This document shows, one piece after another, positions 26,786-36,689 of a stretch of DNA of 64,000 nt. The stretch comes from a gamma proteobacterium symbiont of Stewartia floridana. GTDB lineage: Bacteria; Pseudomonadota; Gammaproteobacteria; Chromatiales; Chromatiaceae. The position numbers and the translations under genes are program-made. Each line of letters starts with the position of its first letter. Position 1 is the first letter of the stretch. The stretch lies in contig NAUB01000018.1 of assembly GCA_003676145.1 (NCBI GenBank), forward strand, positions 1 to 64,000, given 5' to 3'. The notes under the pieces are model-generated. The model ran no database searches, was not told the origin of the DNA, and worked only from the letters and a program-made list of their open reading frames with translations.

Positions 26786-27943
26786 ATGGCCTGGAACGAA
26801 CCGGGTGGAAACGGTAAAGATCCTTGGAGTGGCAAGGGTGGCGATCAAGGACCGCCGGACCTTGATGAGGTAGTCAAGAAACTACAGGACAAGTTTGGAG
26901 GCATCTTCGGTGGAGGCAAGCCCTCTCGCGGAGATGGCTCGATCGGTGGTGGATCCGGGCCTGGCTCAAAATCCATTGGTTTCCTGGTCGGAATAGCCGT
27001 GCTGGTCTGGCTGGCCAGTGGTATCTATATCATCGATGCCCCGGAGCGTGGCGTGGTGTTGCGTTTCGGCGCTTACCATGAAACCACCCCGCCTGGACCC
27101 CATTGGCATATACCCTTCCCGATCGAGCGGGTGATTCCCGTCAACGTGGATCAGATCACCTCGTTCCGGCACAAGGCGCAGATGCTGACCCGGGATGAGA
27201 ATATCGTCGACGTGGAGTTCACCATTCAGTCCCGTATTCAGGACGCGGCCGACTATCTCTTCCAGGATCGCGATCCGGACAAAACCATGCGCGATGCCAC
27301 GGAAACCGCAGTGCGTGAAATCATCGGTAAAAGTGACCTGGATTTCATTCTTACCCAGGGACGTGGTGCGATTGCCGATCGGATCAAAGTCGGCGCTCAG
27401 GGCCTGATCGATGATTATAAGGCCGGTTTGATGATCACCAGTGTGAACATGCAGCCGGCAAAGCCGCCTGAGCAGGTGAAAAGTGCCTTCGACGATGCCA
27501 TCAAGGCCCGTGAGGACAAAGAGAAACTTGAAAACCAGGCTGAGGCCTACGCCAACGAAGTGGTCCCCAGAGCGCGCGGTGAGGCAGCTCGAAGAATTGC
27601 GGATGCCAGCGCCTACAAGGATCGGGTGATAGCAGAAGCGGAGGGTGACGCCAGCCGTTTCCTGGCAGTACTGAAAGAGTATGAGAGGGAGCCTAAGGTC
27701 ACTCGGGAGCGAATCTATCTCGAAGCAATCGAATCGATGCTGGGTCAGACCAGCAAAGTCATGCTCGATACGGCTGAAGGAGGAGGAAACAGCCTGATGT
27801 ACTTACCTTTGGACAAGCTGATTCAAGGTGTTGAGCAGGGTCGTGTCGGTAGAGGTGCGGCTTCAAGCAACACCGAGTCTTCCCGTGCACCGGTTGAAAC
27901 AACCAAGTTCCGCAATGTGGACCGCACCAGGGGGGTACGTTGA
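26786..27943 (+). CDS. hflK: FtsH protease modulator HflK
   Basis: A 385-residue SPFH/stomatin-family membrane protein forming the HflKC cage around FtsH. The Gly-rich cytoplasmic amino end (NEPGGNGKDPWSGKGGDQGPP) is typical, followed by a membrane segment about 72-92 and the SPFH domain (VVLRFGAYHETTPPGPHWHIPFPIE). Its TGA overlaps the hflC ATG by one base. Confidence 0.97.
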   Translation: MAWNEPGGNGKDPWSGKGGDQGPPDLDEVVKKLQDKFGGIFGGGKPSRGDGSIGGGSGPGSKSIGFLVGIAVLVWLASGIYIIDAPERGVVLRFGAYHETTPPGPHWHIPFPIERVIPVNVDQITSFRHKAQMLTRDENIVDVEFTIQSRIQDAADYLFQDRDPDKTMRDATETAVREIIGKSDLDFILTQGRGAIADRIKVGAQGLIDDYKAGLMITSVNMQPAKPPEQVKSAFDDAIKAREDKEKLENQAEAYANEVVPRARGEAARRIADASAYKDRVIAEAEGDASRFLAVLKEYEREPKVTRERIYLEAIESMLGQTSKVMLDTAEGGGNSLMYLPLDKLIQGVEQGRVGRGAASSNTESSRAPVETTKFRNVDRTRGVR

Positions 27944-28809
27944 TGAAAGTGTCTAAATTAATTATCCCTGTTGTTGCGGTTGCCGCGGTCTTTTTCTACT
28001 CGGCGACTTTCATCGTCAATCAGTGGGAAGTTGCTTTGAAACTGCGTCTGGGTGAAATCGTCGCAACCGATTACAAGCCTGGTCTGCACCTGATGTGGCC
28101 GATCATCAACAACGTCCAGACCTTCGATGCCCGGATTCAGACCATGGACTCACGTCCCGAGCGTTTCCTGACTGCGGAGAAAAAGGACGTAATCGTCGAC
28201 TATTTCGCCAAATGGCGTATCGCCAACGTGGCCCAGTACTATCGCTCCACAGGCGGCAGTCTGGACAAGACCGCCCGACTGCTGCAGGAGCGGATCAACA
28301 CCAACCTGCGTGATGAGTTCGGTAAGCGCACCGTGCAGGATGTAATCTCCGGTGAGCGTAGCGAGATCATGGATAAACTGACCAAGGATTCCGATGCGAT
28401 GGCTGCGGAGCTGGGCGTTGAGATCCTCGATGTTCGGGTCAAGCAGATCGATCTGCCGCCAGAGGTCAGTGAATCGGTCTATCAGCGTATGCGCGCAGAG
28501 CGTGAGCGTGTCGCCAGAGACCTGCGGGCGAAAGGTGCCGAGGCCGCTGAGCGAATCCGCGCCGATGCGGACCGTGAACGTATCGTCATCGTTGCTGATG
28601 CCTACAGGGAAGCTGAGGTGTTGCGTGGTGAGGGTGACGGCAAGGCGGCTGAAACCTATGCCAACGCGTATCGTCAGAACAGTGAGTTCTACGCCTTCTA
28701 TCGAAGCCTGAATGCTTATAAGAACAGCTTTCAGGACTCTTCCGACGTGATGGTGCTGCAACCGGATTCGGACTTTTTCCGCTATCTGAAAAACAGCACC
28801 GGCCAGTAA
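27943..28809 (+). CDS. hflC: FtsH protease modulator HflC
   Basis: 288 residues, partner of HflK. A single amino-terminal membrane segment (LIIPVVAVAAVFFYSATFIV) precedes the SPFH domain (WEVALKLRLGEI; PGLHLMWPI) and a long Ala/Glu/Arg-rich helix. The ATG at 27943 overlaps the hflK stop (TGATG). Confidence 0.97.
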   Translation: MKVSKLIIPVVAVAAVFFYSATFIVNQWEVALKLRLGEIVATDYKPGLHLMWPIINNVQTFDARIQTMDSRPERFLTAEKKDVIVDYFAKWRIANVAQYYRSTGGSLDKTARLLQERINTNLRDEFGKRTVQDVISGERSEIMDKLTKDSDAMAAELGVEILDVRVKQIDLPPEVSESVYQRMRAERERVARDLRAKGAEAAERIRADADRERIVIVADAYREAEVLRGEGDGKAAETYANAYRQNSEFYAFYRSLNAYKNSFQDSSDVMVLQPDSDFFRYLKNSTGQ

Positions 28810-29122
28810 TTCAAACCCGACTTACCCGGCTTCACCGAATGGTGGAGTCGGGTCTGTCGGGCCAATGAATCTGTTCAAAGAATTAACCGCAAATGATCGC
28901 GAATCACCGCAAAAGGCTGCGGATGACTCAACCATTGCAGCCGCTATTTGCTTAGATTCGTGTGATTGGCATTCTTCCGCGCTCAATCCCATAGCTGATT
29001 AACCCCTTCATGATGATCGATGAATGGACAACGGATGCCCACTCTGGGAAAATGTCCGGCGGCCTGAATAAGGCGTCATTACAGGACCGGGACGATCCCG
29101 GTTTTTTTTTGGGGTATGACAG
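28810..29122. other. Gap between hflC and DUF2065 gene with hairpins and a repeat-like segment
   Basis: 313 bases without a gene. Hairpin acccgact/agtcgggt at 28815-28853 lies just after hflC. Bases 28887-28914 (ccgcaaatgatcgcgaatca and on) match 24 of 28 positions of the terminal repeat of the element at 52627. A clear terminator ends the gap at 29086-29110. Confidence 0.5.
29086..29110 (+). terminator. Intrinsic terminator
   Basis: accggga-cga-tcccggt is a perfect 7-bp stem with a 3-base loop, overlapping a run of nine T (29102-29110). It should end transcripts from hflKC and lies only 12 bases before the DUF2065 start codon. Confidence 0.8.
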
Positions 29123-29308
29123 ATGTGGCATGATCTGCTTGTTGCGTTGGCTCTGCTGTTGGTAATCGAAGGTATCTGGCCTTTTCTGAATCCCAACAGC
29201 ATGCGCTCAATCCTGCTGATGATTGCCCAACACGACAACCGATCCATGCGTCTCAGCGGTCTGGTCAGCATGGTTTCCGGGGTTATCCTGCTCTATCTGG
29301 TGAATTGA
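29123..29308 (+). CDS. DUF2065 small membrane protein (YjeT-like)
   Basis: 61 residues with two hydrophobic segments (DLLVALALLLVIEGIWPFL and LSGLVSMVSGVILLYL). The motif EGIWPFLNP...R is typical of DUF2065, whose genes lie between hflC and hisZ/purA in many proteobacteria. Function is unknown. The terminator right upstream leaves little room for a leader or a good ribosome site, so expression probably depends on read-through. Confidence 0.88.
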   Translation: MWHDLLVALALLLVIEGIWPFLNPNSMRSILLMIAQHDNRSMRLSGLVSMVSGVILLYLVN

Positions 29309-29313
29309 TCTTG

Positions 29314-30498
29314 ATGATGGAAAACGAACGTTGGATATTGCCTGACGGCATAGATGAGGTGCTTCCCCAGGAGGCGCAAGTCGTGGAGAGTAAGCGGAGA
29401 GAGCTGTTGGATCTCTACCGCAGCTGGGGTTACGACTATGTCATCCCGCCGTTTGTTGAGTTTCTGGACTCCCTGCTGACTGGTACCGGTAGCGATCTGG
29501 ACCTGAATACATTCAAGCTGACTGATCAGATGAGTGGCCGGTTGATGGGTGTCCGTGCCGATATCACCCCTCAGGCGGCACGCATCGATGCCAATCGAAT
29601 CCAGGCGCAACACCCCACCAGACTCTGTTATCTGGGTACAGTCCTGCATACCCGATCCGATGGTTTTGCCGGTACCCGCAGTCCCTTGCAGATCGGTGCA
29701 GAGCTGTATGGCCACTGCGGAATCGAGAGTGACATCGAAATCCTGCGGCTGATGATGGAGACATTGAATAAGACCGGAGTCGACGAGGTCTATCTCGACC
29801 TGGGCCATGTGGGCATATTCAAGGGGCTGGCAGAACAGGCCGGCTTGAATAAACGCCAGGAGACCGAGTTGTTCGATGCTCTGCAGCGTAAGGCGCTGGC
29901 GGAAATTGAGACCCTTTTGGCCTCGTTTGATATTGCCGAGGAACATGCCGCCATGCTGCTGCGTCTCGGAGAGTTGAATGGAGACCAGGCGTTGAGCCAG
30001 GCTCGAGAGGAGCTCAAACAGGCTTCACCGAAGGTGATTGAGGCGTTGGACTATCTGCAGGCGGTGGCCGAGCAGATCGCCCAATGGTTACCCAATGTGC
30101 CGGTTCACTTCGATCTGGCGGAACTGCGTGGCTATCACTTTCATACCGGGGTTGTGTTCGCAGCCTTTGTGCCGGGGAATGGCAAGGAGATCGCCAGGGG
30201 AGGCCGCTACGATGCCATTGGCAGGGTATTTGGACGCAGCAGACCGGCAACCGGTTTCAGCACCGATCTGAAGAATCTGATCCGGGTTGCACAACCCGAA
30301 TTGCAGATCAGCGATGAAATGGTGATATTTGCACCGGTCTCTGAAGATCCGGCGCTTACCCAGGAGATTGCACGACTGCGCGGTGAGGGTCACCGGGTAA
30401 TCACTGCTTTGCCTGGCCAATCCGGAGGGGCGGCTGAGATGGGCTGCCAACAGCAGCTGCAGTGGCTGGATGGCCGCTGGCAACTTATTTCTGTTTGA
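29314..30498 (+). CDS. hisZ: ATP phosphoribosyltransferase regulatory subunit HisZ
   Basis: About 394 residues: a histidyl-tRNA-synthetase-like protein that pairs with short-form HisG to start histidine synthesis. It shows LPDGIDEVLPQEAQ, RADITPQAARID, GRYDAIGRVFGRSRPATGFS, and lacks the class II aminoacylation signature. ATG codons at 29314 and 29317 are both possible. It overlaps neither neighbour and lies 81 bases before purA, the usual HisZ-PurA pairing. Confidence 0.94.
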   Translation: MMENERWILPDGIDEVLPQEAQVVESKRRELLDLYRSWGYDYVIPPFVEFLDSLLTGTGSDLDLNTFKLTDQMSGRLMGVRADITPQAARIDANRIQAQHPTRLCYLGTVLHTRSDGFAGTRSPLQIGAELYGHCGIESDIEILRLMMETLNKTGVDEVYLDLGHVGIFKGLAEQAGLNKRQETELFDALQRKALAEIETLLASFDIAEEHAAMLLRLGELNGDQALSQAREELKQASPKVIEALDYLQAVAEQIAQWLPNVPVHFDLAELRGYHFHTGVVFAAFVPGNGKEIARGGRYDAIGRVFGRSRPATGFSTDLKNLIRVAQPELQISDEMVIFAPVSEDPALTQEIARLRGEGHRVITALPGQSGGAAEMGCQQQLQWLDGRWQLISV

Positions 30499-30540
30499 TT
30501 TTATAAATAGATCTGTAAAAATCGACAGGTTTTGTAATAA

Positions 30541-31872
<1,332 letters not shown>

Positions 31873-31915
31873 GGCCTGTTACCGGCCCTGGCGGATTCAA
31901 TCAGCTCATGATGTT

Positions 31916-31940
31916 GATGCGGAAGGCACCCTTCCGCATC
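31916..31940 (+). terminator. Hairpin after purA
   Basis: gatgcggaagg-cac-ccttccgcatc is a perfect 11-bp stem with a 3-base loop, 44 bases after the purA stop. The following attcatttat is AT-rich but not a clean T-run. Confidence 0.6.
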
Positions 31941-31959
31941 ATTCATTTATAAAGTTATT

Positions 31960-32025
31960 AAGCCGATTTATCCTTGCCTACCTACTAATGGGTAGACACC
32001 TACTTACAAAGGATTATCGGCCTTA
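31960..32025. repeat. Imperfect inverted repeat between purA and the RDD gene
   Basis: aagccgatttatccttg pairs imperfectly with caaaggattatcggcctt, enclosing a smaller stem ctacc/gggtag. It lies between two convergent genes and resembles a folded non-coding element, but I cannot assign a family. No GTTRRRY-type attC ends were found. Confidence 0.35.
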
Positions 32026-32066
32026 ACAGGGTCGAAATTTCCTCTCAGACCAAAATGTGATCTTGG

Positions 32067-32516
32067 TCAACTTTTAGTCAAAATCAGGCGGGTTCCCGAG
32101 AGTCGATCATGCCAAGCCATGTTGCCGCTATCGAACACCACCCAGAGAAAACCCAGGCCGAAAACCAGCAGCGAGAGAATGGCGGCAAAGTGACGTTTCA
32201 GTGCCAGTTTCCAATCCACTGGTGAACCCTCCATTGTCACCAGTTTAAGGCGCCAGGCACGCATACCCAAGGTTTGACCACCCCTTATCCAGAACCAGCA
32301 AAAGAACACTAATGGTATGATTTCAAAGAGAAATATCTGAAAAACCAGGAACCAGTTACCAGTCGGGTTGCCAAACGGCAGTGTGATTGCTGCCGTGGCG
32401 ACAAACACCAGCGCAGTCAGCAAAAGGCTATCGTAAAAGATTGCACCGAGACGTCTCATCAGTCCGGGCGCAACGGCGTCAGTGAGGTCGTGGGGGCTCT
32501 GTGATAGTTCAGTCAT
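32067..32516 (-). CDS. RDD family membrane protein
   Basis: 149 residues with three or four hydrophobic segments. The family's Arg and Asp positions appear in APGLMRRLGAIFYDSLLL, then GGQTLGMRAWRLKLV and near the end MAWHDRLSGTRLI. RDD proteins are of poorly known function, with some linked to ion exchange. It is a single gene convergent with purA and divergent from the PilZ gene. Confidence 0.88.
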   Translation of the reverse strand: MTELSQSPHDLTDAVAPGLMRRLGAIFYDSLLLTALVFVATAAITLPFGNPTGNWFLVFQIFLFEIIPLVFFCWFWIRGGQTLGMRAWRLKLVTMEGSPVDWKLALKRHFAAILSLLVFGLGFLWVVFDSGNMAWHDRLSGTRLILTKS

Positions 32517-32647
32517 GATCAGATAATACAGCTCTTAAAAGGGAAAACCCTAACAGTCGGACGCGATAATCCGAATTTGAAAATTGCACTGCAGGATCCA
32601 TACTTTAAGTTCATGTTCAGAGACATCTGATTACGGGGAGCCAAAGC

Positions 32648-33049
32648 ATGGAACACAGATGTGATCACCGAAAATTACTTTCATGTGAGATCACCATCAA
32701 AGACCGCAAACTCGGTAAGCTGAAAGGGAAAGTTCGAAATATCAGTCTTAGTGGCATGTTAGTTGATATTGGTGAAGACTCACAGCAGATTAATAAAATT
32801 GTTGAGGTCTCATTTCCTGTCGAGGCCTGCGGTGGTACCAGTCAGTGTCGTGCGAAAGCCATGGTTGTTCACCAACAATCGGGTTGTCTGGGGCTTATGT
32901 TCAGTGAGCTCGATTCCAGCGTCAGGCAGATGCTTCGAAAAGCGCTCTATGGATACGCCACAGTGGCAGAGAGAGCCTACCTCTACCAGGGTTATCGAAC
33001 CACCAGAAATCCAGATCCGGTGAAATCCCTGAGGGCTTCGACATACTGA
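32648..33049 (+). CDS. PilZ-domain c-di-GMP-binding protein
   Basis: 133 residues, essentially one PilZ domain. The RxxxR motif is R4-C-D-H-R8 and the second motif is NISLSGMLVDI, so c-di-GMP binding is expected. A GGGAG ribosome site precedes the ATG. It is a stand-alone effector and could read the product of the cyclase at 501 or others. An intrinsic terminator follows. Confidence 0.87.
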   Translation: MEHRCDHRKLLSCEITIKDRKLGKLKGKVRNISLSGMLVDIGEDSQQINKIVEVSFPVEACGGTSQCRAKAMVVHQQSGCLGLMFSELDSSVRQMLRKALYGYATVAERAYLYQGYRTTRNPDPVKSLRASTY

Positions 33050-33382
33050 TTACGAATACCTCCTGAATAATAACTATTCCATTCCAGTTAACTGGATTCA
33101 TTGAGAAAGACGCGTCAAGCGTCTTTTTTTTTGGCCGAACAGGCCAATAAATCGCTTAAAAAGGCGAGCTGATTCGGCTTTCGGACGTAGTACGCTTATC
33201 GCCAACATACTCCCGCTGTAGATGAGATAGTGAGTCCCTGGTTCAATAGGACTGGAATCGATAGGTCAAGAAGAGTACAAATAAGCCATTGAATCTAAAA
33301 AATATCACGATTTAATTATGCGATATGCCGAAACTATGGCAATAACAGGCAGCAGACCGTTTTTACAGCTGACAGACAAAGC
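33050..33382. other. Gap between PilZ and FixL-like genes
   Basis: 333 bases without a gene. It holds a palindrome ccagttaactgg near 33083-33094 and the terminator at 33107-33132. The last 150 bases are AT-rich and probably contain the promoter of the kinase gene, but I see no strong consensus. Confidence 0.4.
33107..33132 (+). terminator. Intrinsic terminator after PilZ gene
   Basis: aagacgc-gtcaa-gcgtctt forms a 7-bp stem followed by about nine T. This is a standard terminator. Confidence 0.8.
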
Positions 33383-35941
33383 ATGAGTGCGTTGAGTAGC
33401 TCAAAATGGCAGGCGAAACTGGCTGCTGTTCCACTCCCTGCGCTCTCTCTGCTGGTTGGGATCTTGTGTGGTCTTTTGATGTGGCTGGTATTGGAGCCGA
33501 TCCAGGACAGACGTCTGGCCAACCTGTTTCATGATGAACTGGTCAGAAGACTCGATGTGCGGGCGGTTGAGACCCGACAGCGGTTTGAGCATTTTTTGCA
33601 GGAGTGGCGCCAGGTAGGCAGTGGTTTGTCGAACCATTGGCGCATCAAGAACTATCTTGGTTCCACTGCCTGGCATGAGAGCAAGAACTCGGATAAGCAG
33701 GCGATGCTCCACCAGCAGACGCCGGAGTGGCTCGATCCCGGCTATCCCAAACTCAACTCCATCGAGCCTAAACATGTGGTACTGCTGGATAATCGGGCGA
33801 CCCCAAGAGAGATCTATCAGAAGCAGTCACTCTCATTCGATCTGGACCAGTTGTTCGAGTTCTATTCGGGACGCAATGAGGCGCTGGTTACCCTGATCGA
33901 TCAGGTACCCTATCTACTGGTCTGGTCGAATGTCTCTTATCTGGAAGACGATCTGGCTGCGGTTCTGCTGCTGATTGTTCCGGTGGATGATCAGTTTCTA
34001 TTGGAATCGCAATCGATGACCAACGATTCCGATACCCTGATTGCCCTGGTGGACGCCAATACATTGAAGCTGTTATCCAGCAGCAACCGGGAGATGATTG
34101 CGAGAGACTCCCATTTGAATGACTGGCATGAGAACTATCTGCTCACATCCCAGGCGATCACCCGCTTTCAGTCGATGGAGCAGAGCCTGCTGTTCACAAC
34201 GCTGGTCTCCCGAGATGCGGTGGAAAAGACCATTCTCAGCATCACCAAGCTGGCCCAGCAGGATCGATTTCTTGCGACCCTGGTCTATATCATCGTCTTT
34301 TCTGTCATCTTCTATCTGATATCGGCGAAGATCAGTCATGTGTTGGTGCGAATTTCCCGATTCGGTCAGCAAGCGCTGGGAATCGAACAACCGGTAACTA
34401 AAAAAGGCAACCAGTTGCTGCTGTTGGAGGATTGGGTGAAAGCCTTCTTTCGGCAGTTGATCAGTGCCCGCGATACGCTGCGCAATAGACAGGAGGAGCG
34501 GTTGCGTGAGACAGAGGTGCTGAAAAGTGCGCTGTTCGATAACTCAATGGTCTCCATCGTGACCCTGAATCAGGAGGGCATCATCGTCGAGGTCAACGGT
34601 ACAGCGTTCAAAACATTTGGTTACAGCCGCAACCAATTGATCGGTCGTCATCTTGAAGAGATGGCGATACATCCCAACGATCGTGAGCGATTTCGGGCGA
34701 TGCTCACTGCCTGCATCAGCATGTCCGCTTCGAACAGCAAATGCAGAGGGCAGGCGATGCAGGCCGTCACCGTGAATGGTGAGGAGAAGTCCGTTGAGTG
34801 TTCAGTCATCTCGATCCATCTCCATCAACAGACGGTATTCAATGTCTATCTACGGGACATCTCGGGGCAAAAACAGGCTCAGCGGGAGATCACCAGTCTG
34901 GCGAAGCTGGCCAGTGAAAACCCCAGTCCGGTGTTGCGTATCAACAAACGTGGCGTGATTGTCTACGCCAATGCCGCCAGTGAGCCGCTGATGGGGTATT
35001 GGGATTGTGAGCGGGGTCAGACACTGCCGCTCTACTGGAAAAACCTGGTTGCCAGCTCATTGAGAGAGGGGACCACCAAAGAGTATGAAGTCAATCTGGA
35101 CAGTCAGATCTTTTCCCTGCAGCTTGCGCCAATCCTGGAGCTCGAATATGTGAATATCTACGGTCGGGATATCACACGAATCCGTATGGCTGAGATGCAG
35201 AGCCGTCAGCACCAATCCGAACTGGTGCATGTCTGCCGACTCAGCACCATGGGTGAGATGTCCACAGGTCTGGCGCATGAGCTGAACCAACCACTCTCGG
35301 CGATCGTCAACTTTGCCAGTGGCTGTGTTCGCCGCATGCAATCCGGCAAAGGGGGTGAGCCGGAGATCATTGATGCGATTGCCCAGATAACCGCCCAGGC
35401 TGAGCGGGCCGGGGAGATCATCAAACGTCTGAGAACCCTGGTCGGTAAACGGCCCCAGGAGCATGAGGTGGTCAATCTCAACCACTTGGTGTTGGAAGTG
35501 GCGTCGTTTATAGAATTTGAGGCCAACCGGCAGAATGTGGAAGTGATACTGGAGTTGTCAGAGGGCGTGCTACCGGTCGAAGTGGACCTGGTACAGATCG
35601 AACAGGTGATGTTGAATCTGGTGCGCAATGCCATCGATGCAATGAAACAAGTTGACCAGAATCAACGGCGCCTGGTGCTGAAAACCGGTAGAATGAGCTC
35701 CAGAGAGGTTCAGGTTTTGGTCCAGGACAGTGGTTCAGGGATACCGGAACAGACGCAAAAACATCTTTTTGATGCATTCTTTTCTACCAAAAAGAGCGGT
35801 ATGGGTATGGGATTACCAATCAGTCAAAAAATTATGCAGGATCACAAGGGAATGATTGAGGTAGAGTCAGAATATGGACACGGAGCAACCTTCAGATTGG
35901 TGCTCCCTTCCGATCCAACAATTGAATTACCGGGTTTTTAG
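33383..35941 (+). CDS. Membrane PAS sensor histidine kinase, FixL/TtrS-like
   Basis: 852 residues: membrane segment about 16-37, a periplasmic region of roughly 250 residues, a second membrane segment about 295-315, PAS domains from about 380 and 505, then the kinase. His632 lies in the dimerisation box (GLAHELNQPLSAIVNFASGC), N-box LNLVRNAIDAM, G-boxes DSGSGIP and GMGMGLPIS. No haem-binding PAS signature is evident, so oxygen sensing as in FixL is not supported; the periplasmic sensor resembles kinases that respond to extracytoplasmic ligands. Two bases separate it from its response-regulator gene. Confidence 0.9.
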   Translation: MSALSSSKWQAKLAAVPLPALSLLVGILCGLLMWLVLEPIQDRRLANLFHDELVRRLDVRAVETRQRFEHFLQEWRQVGSGLSNHWRIKNYLGSTAWHESKNSDKQAMLHQQTPEWLDPGYPKLNSIEPKHVVLLDNRATPREIYQKQSLSFDLDQLFEFYSGRNEALVTLIDQVPYLLVWSNVSYLEDDLAAVLLLIVPVDDQFLLESQSMTNDSDTLIALVDANTLKLLSSSNREMIARDSHLNDWHENYLLTSQAITRFQSMEQSLLFTTLVSRDAVEKTILSITKLAQQDRFLATLVYIIVFSVIFYLISAKISHVLVRISRFGQQALGIEQPVTKKGNQLLLLEDWVKAFFRQLISARDTLRNRQEERLRETEVLKSALFDNSMVSIVTLNQEGIIVEVNGTAFKTFGYSRNQLIGRHLEEMAIHPNDRERFRAMLTACISMSASNSKCRGQAMQAVTVNGEEKSVECSVISIHLHQQTVFNVYLRDISGQKQAQREITSLAKLASENPSPVLRINKRGVIVYANAASEPLMGYWDCERGQTLPLYWKNLVASSLREGTTKEYEVNLDSQIFSLQLAPILELEYVNIYGRDITRIRMAEMQSRQHQSELVHVCRLSTMGEMSTGLAHELNQPLSAIVNFASGCVRRMQSGKGGEPEIIDAIAQITAQAERAGEIIKRLRTLVGKRPQEHEVVNLNHLVLEVASFIEFEANRQNVEVILELSEGVLPVEVDLVQIEQVMLNLVRNAIDAMKQVDQNQRRLVLKTGRMSSREVQVLVQDSGSGIPEQTQKHLFDAFFSTKKSGMGMGLPISQKIMQDHKGMIEVESEYGHGATFRLVLPSDPTIELPGF

Positions 35942-35943
35942 TC

Positions 35944-36576
35944 ATGAGTAATCGGCCGACGGTTTTTGTAGTAGATGATGATCAGGCGATGAGGAACTCA
36001 TTGAAATGGCTGATCGAATCGGTATCCATGCAAGTCGAGACCTTCGAATCGGCAAACGCCTTCATTCAGTCCTATTACCCAGGACGCTCCGGTTGTCTGC
36101 TTCTCGATGTGCGCATGCCCGGGATGAGCGGCTTGGAGTTGCAGGAGTATCTGAAGGTGAACCAGATCGCCATACCGGTGATCATCATCACCGGCCATGG
36201 GGATGTGCCGATGGCGGTACGGGCGATGAAAGCCGGGGCGGTGGACTTCATCGAGAAGCCTTTCAATGACGAGCTGTTACTGGAGAGTATTCGTCACGCC
36301 ATGGCGGTGGATGCCAAGCAGCGTGATATGCAGTCGCAGCGTGCCGAGATCGCCACCCGGCTGGCGAGGCTGACTCCCAGAGAGCATGAAGTGATGTTGA
36401 TGGTTACCAATGGCAAGGCCAACAAGGAGATTGCCACCAGCCTGGGTGTCAGTTCAAAGACGGTGGAGGCCCATCGGGCCCGGGTCATGGAGAAGATGGA
36501 GGCCGACTCACTGGCAGAACTGGTGCGCATGGCAATCAATGCCAACCTGACCTTGGTTGAAACACCTGAGGAGTAG
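35944..36576 (+). CDS. FixJ/TtrR-family response regulator
   Basis: 210 residues: receiver domain with DDD at 11-13, phospho-acceptor Asp55 (LLLDVRMPGMSG) and Lys in EKPFND, then a LuxR-type helix-turn-helix (LTPREHEVMLMVTNGKANKEIATSLGVSSKTVEAHRARVMEKM). It is cotranscribed with the kinase before it. Its targets are not evident in the window. Confidence 0.9.
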   Translation: MSNRPTVFVVDDDQAMRNSLKWLIESVSMQVETFESANAFIQSYYPGRSGCLLLDVRMPGMSGLELQEYLKVNQIAIPVIIITGHGDVPMAVRAMKAGAVDFIEKPFNDELLLESIRHAMAVDAKQRDMQSQRAEIATRLARLTPREHEVMLMVTNGKANKEIATSLGVSSKTVEAHRARVMEKMEADSLAELVRMAINANLTLVETPEE

Positions 36577-36689
36577 GCTCCTGCCAGATCGATTGGCCGC
36601 TTGCAAGCAGGCCGGTCTGCGATCCGCTGAGAGCGATTCAGGGTTACCTGCCTTGAAACAGCGGCCGGCCTCTGATAAGACTCTTTTTC

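Noticed and set aside
31960-32025. Integron attC site
   Set aside because: The folded shape is suggestive, but the GTTRRRY core sites and an integrase are absent.
33321-33330. cgatatgccg ahead of the FixL-like gene as a third copy of the 50326 repeat
   Set aside because: Only nine bases match and there is no spacing or symmetry relation; probably chance.
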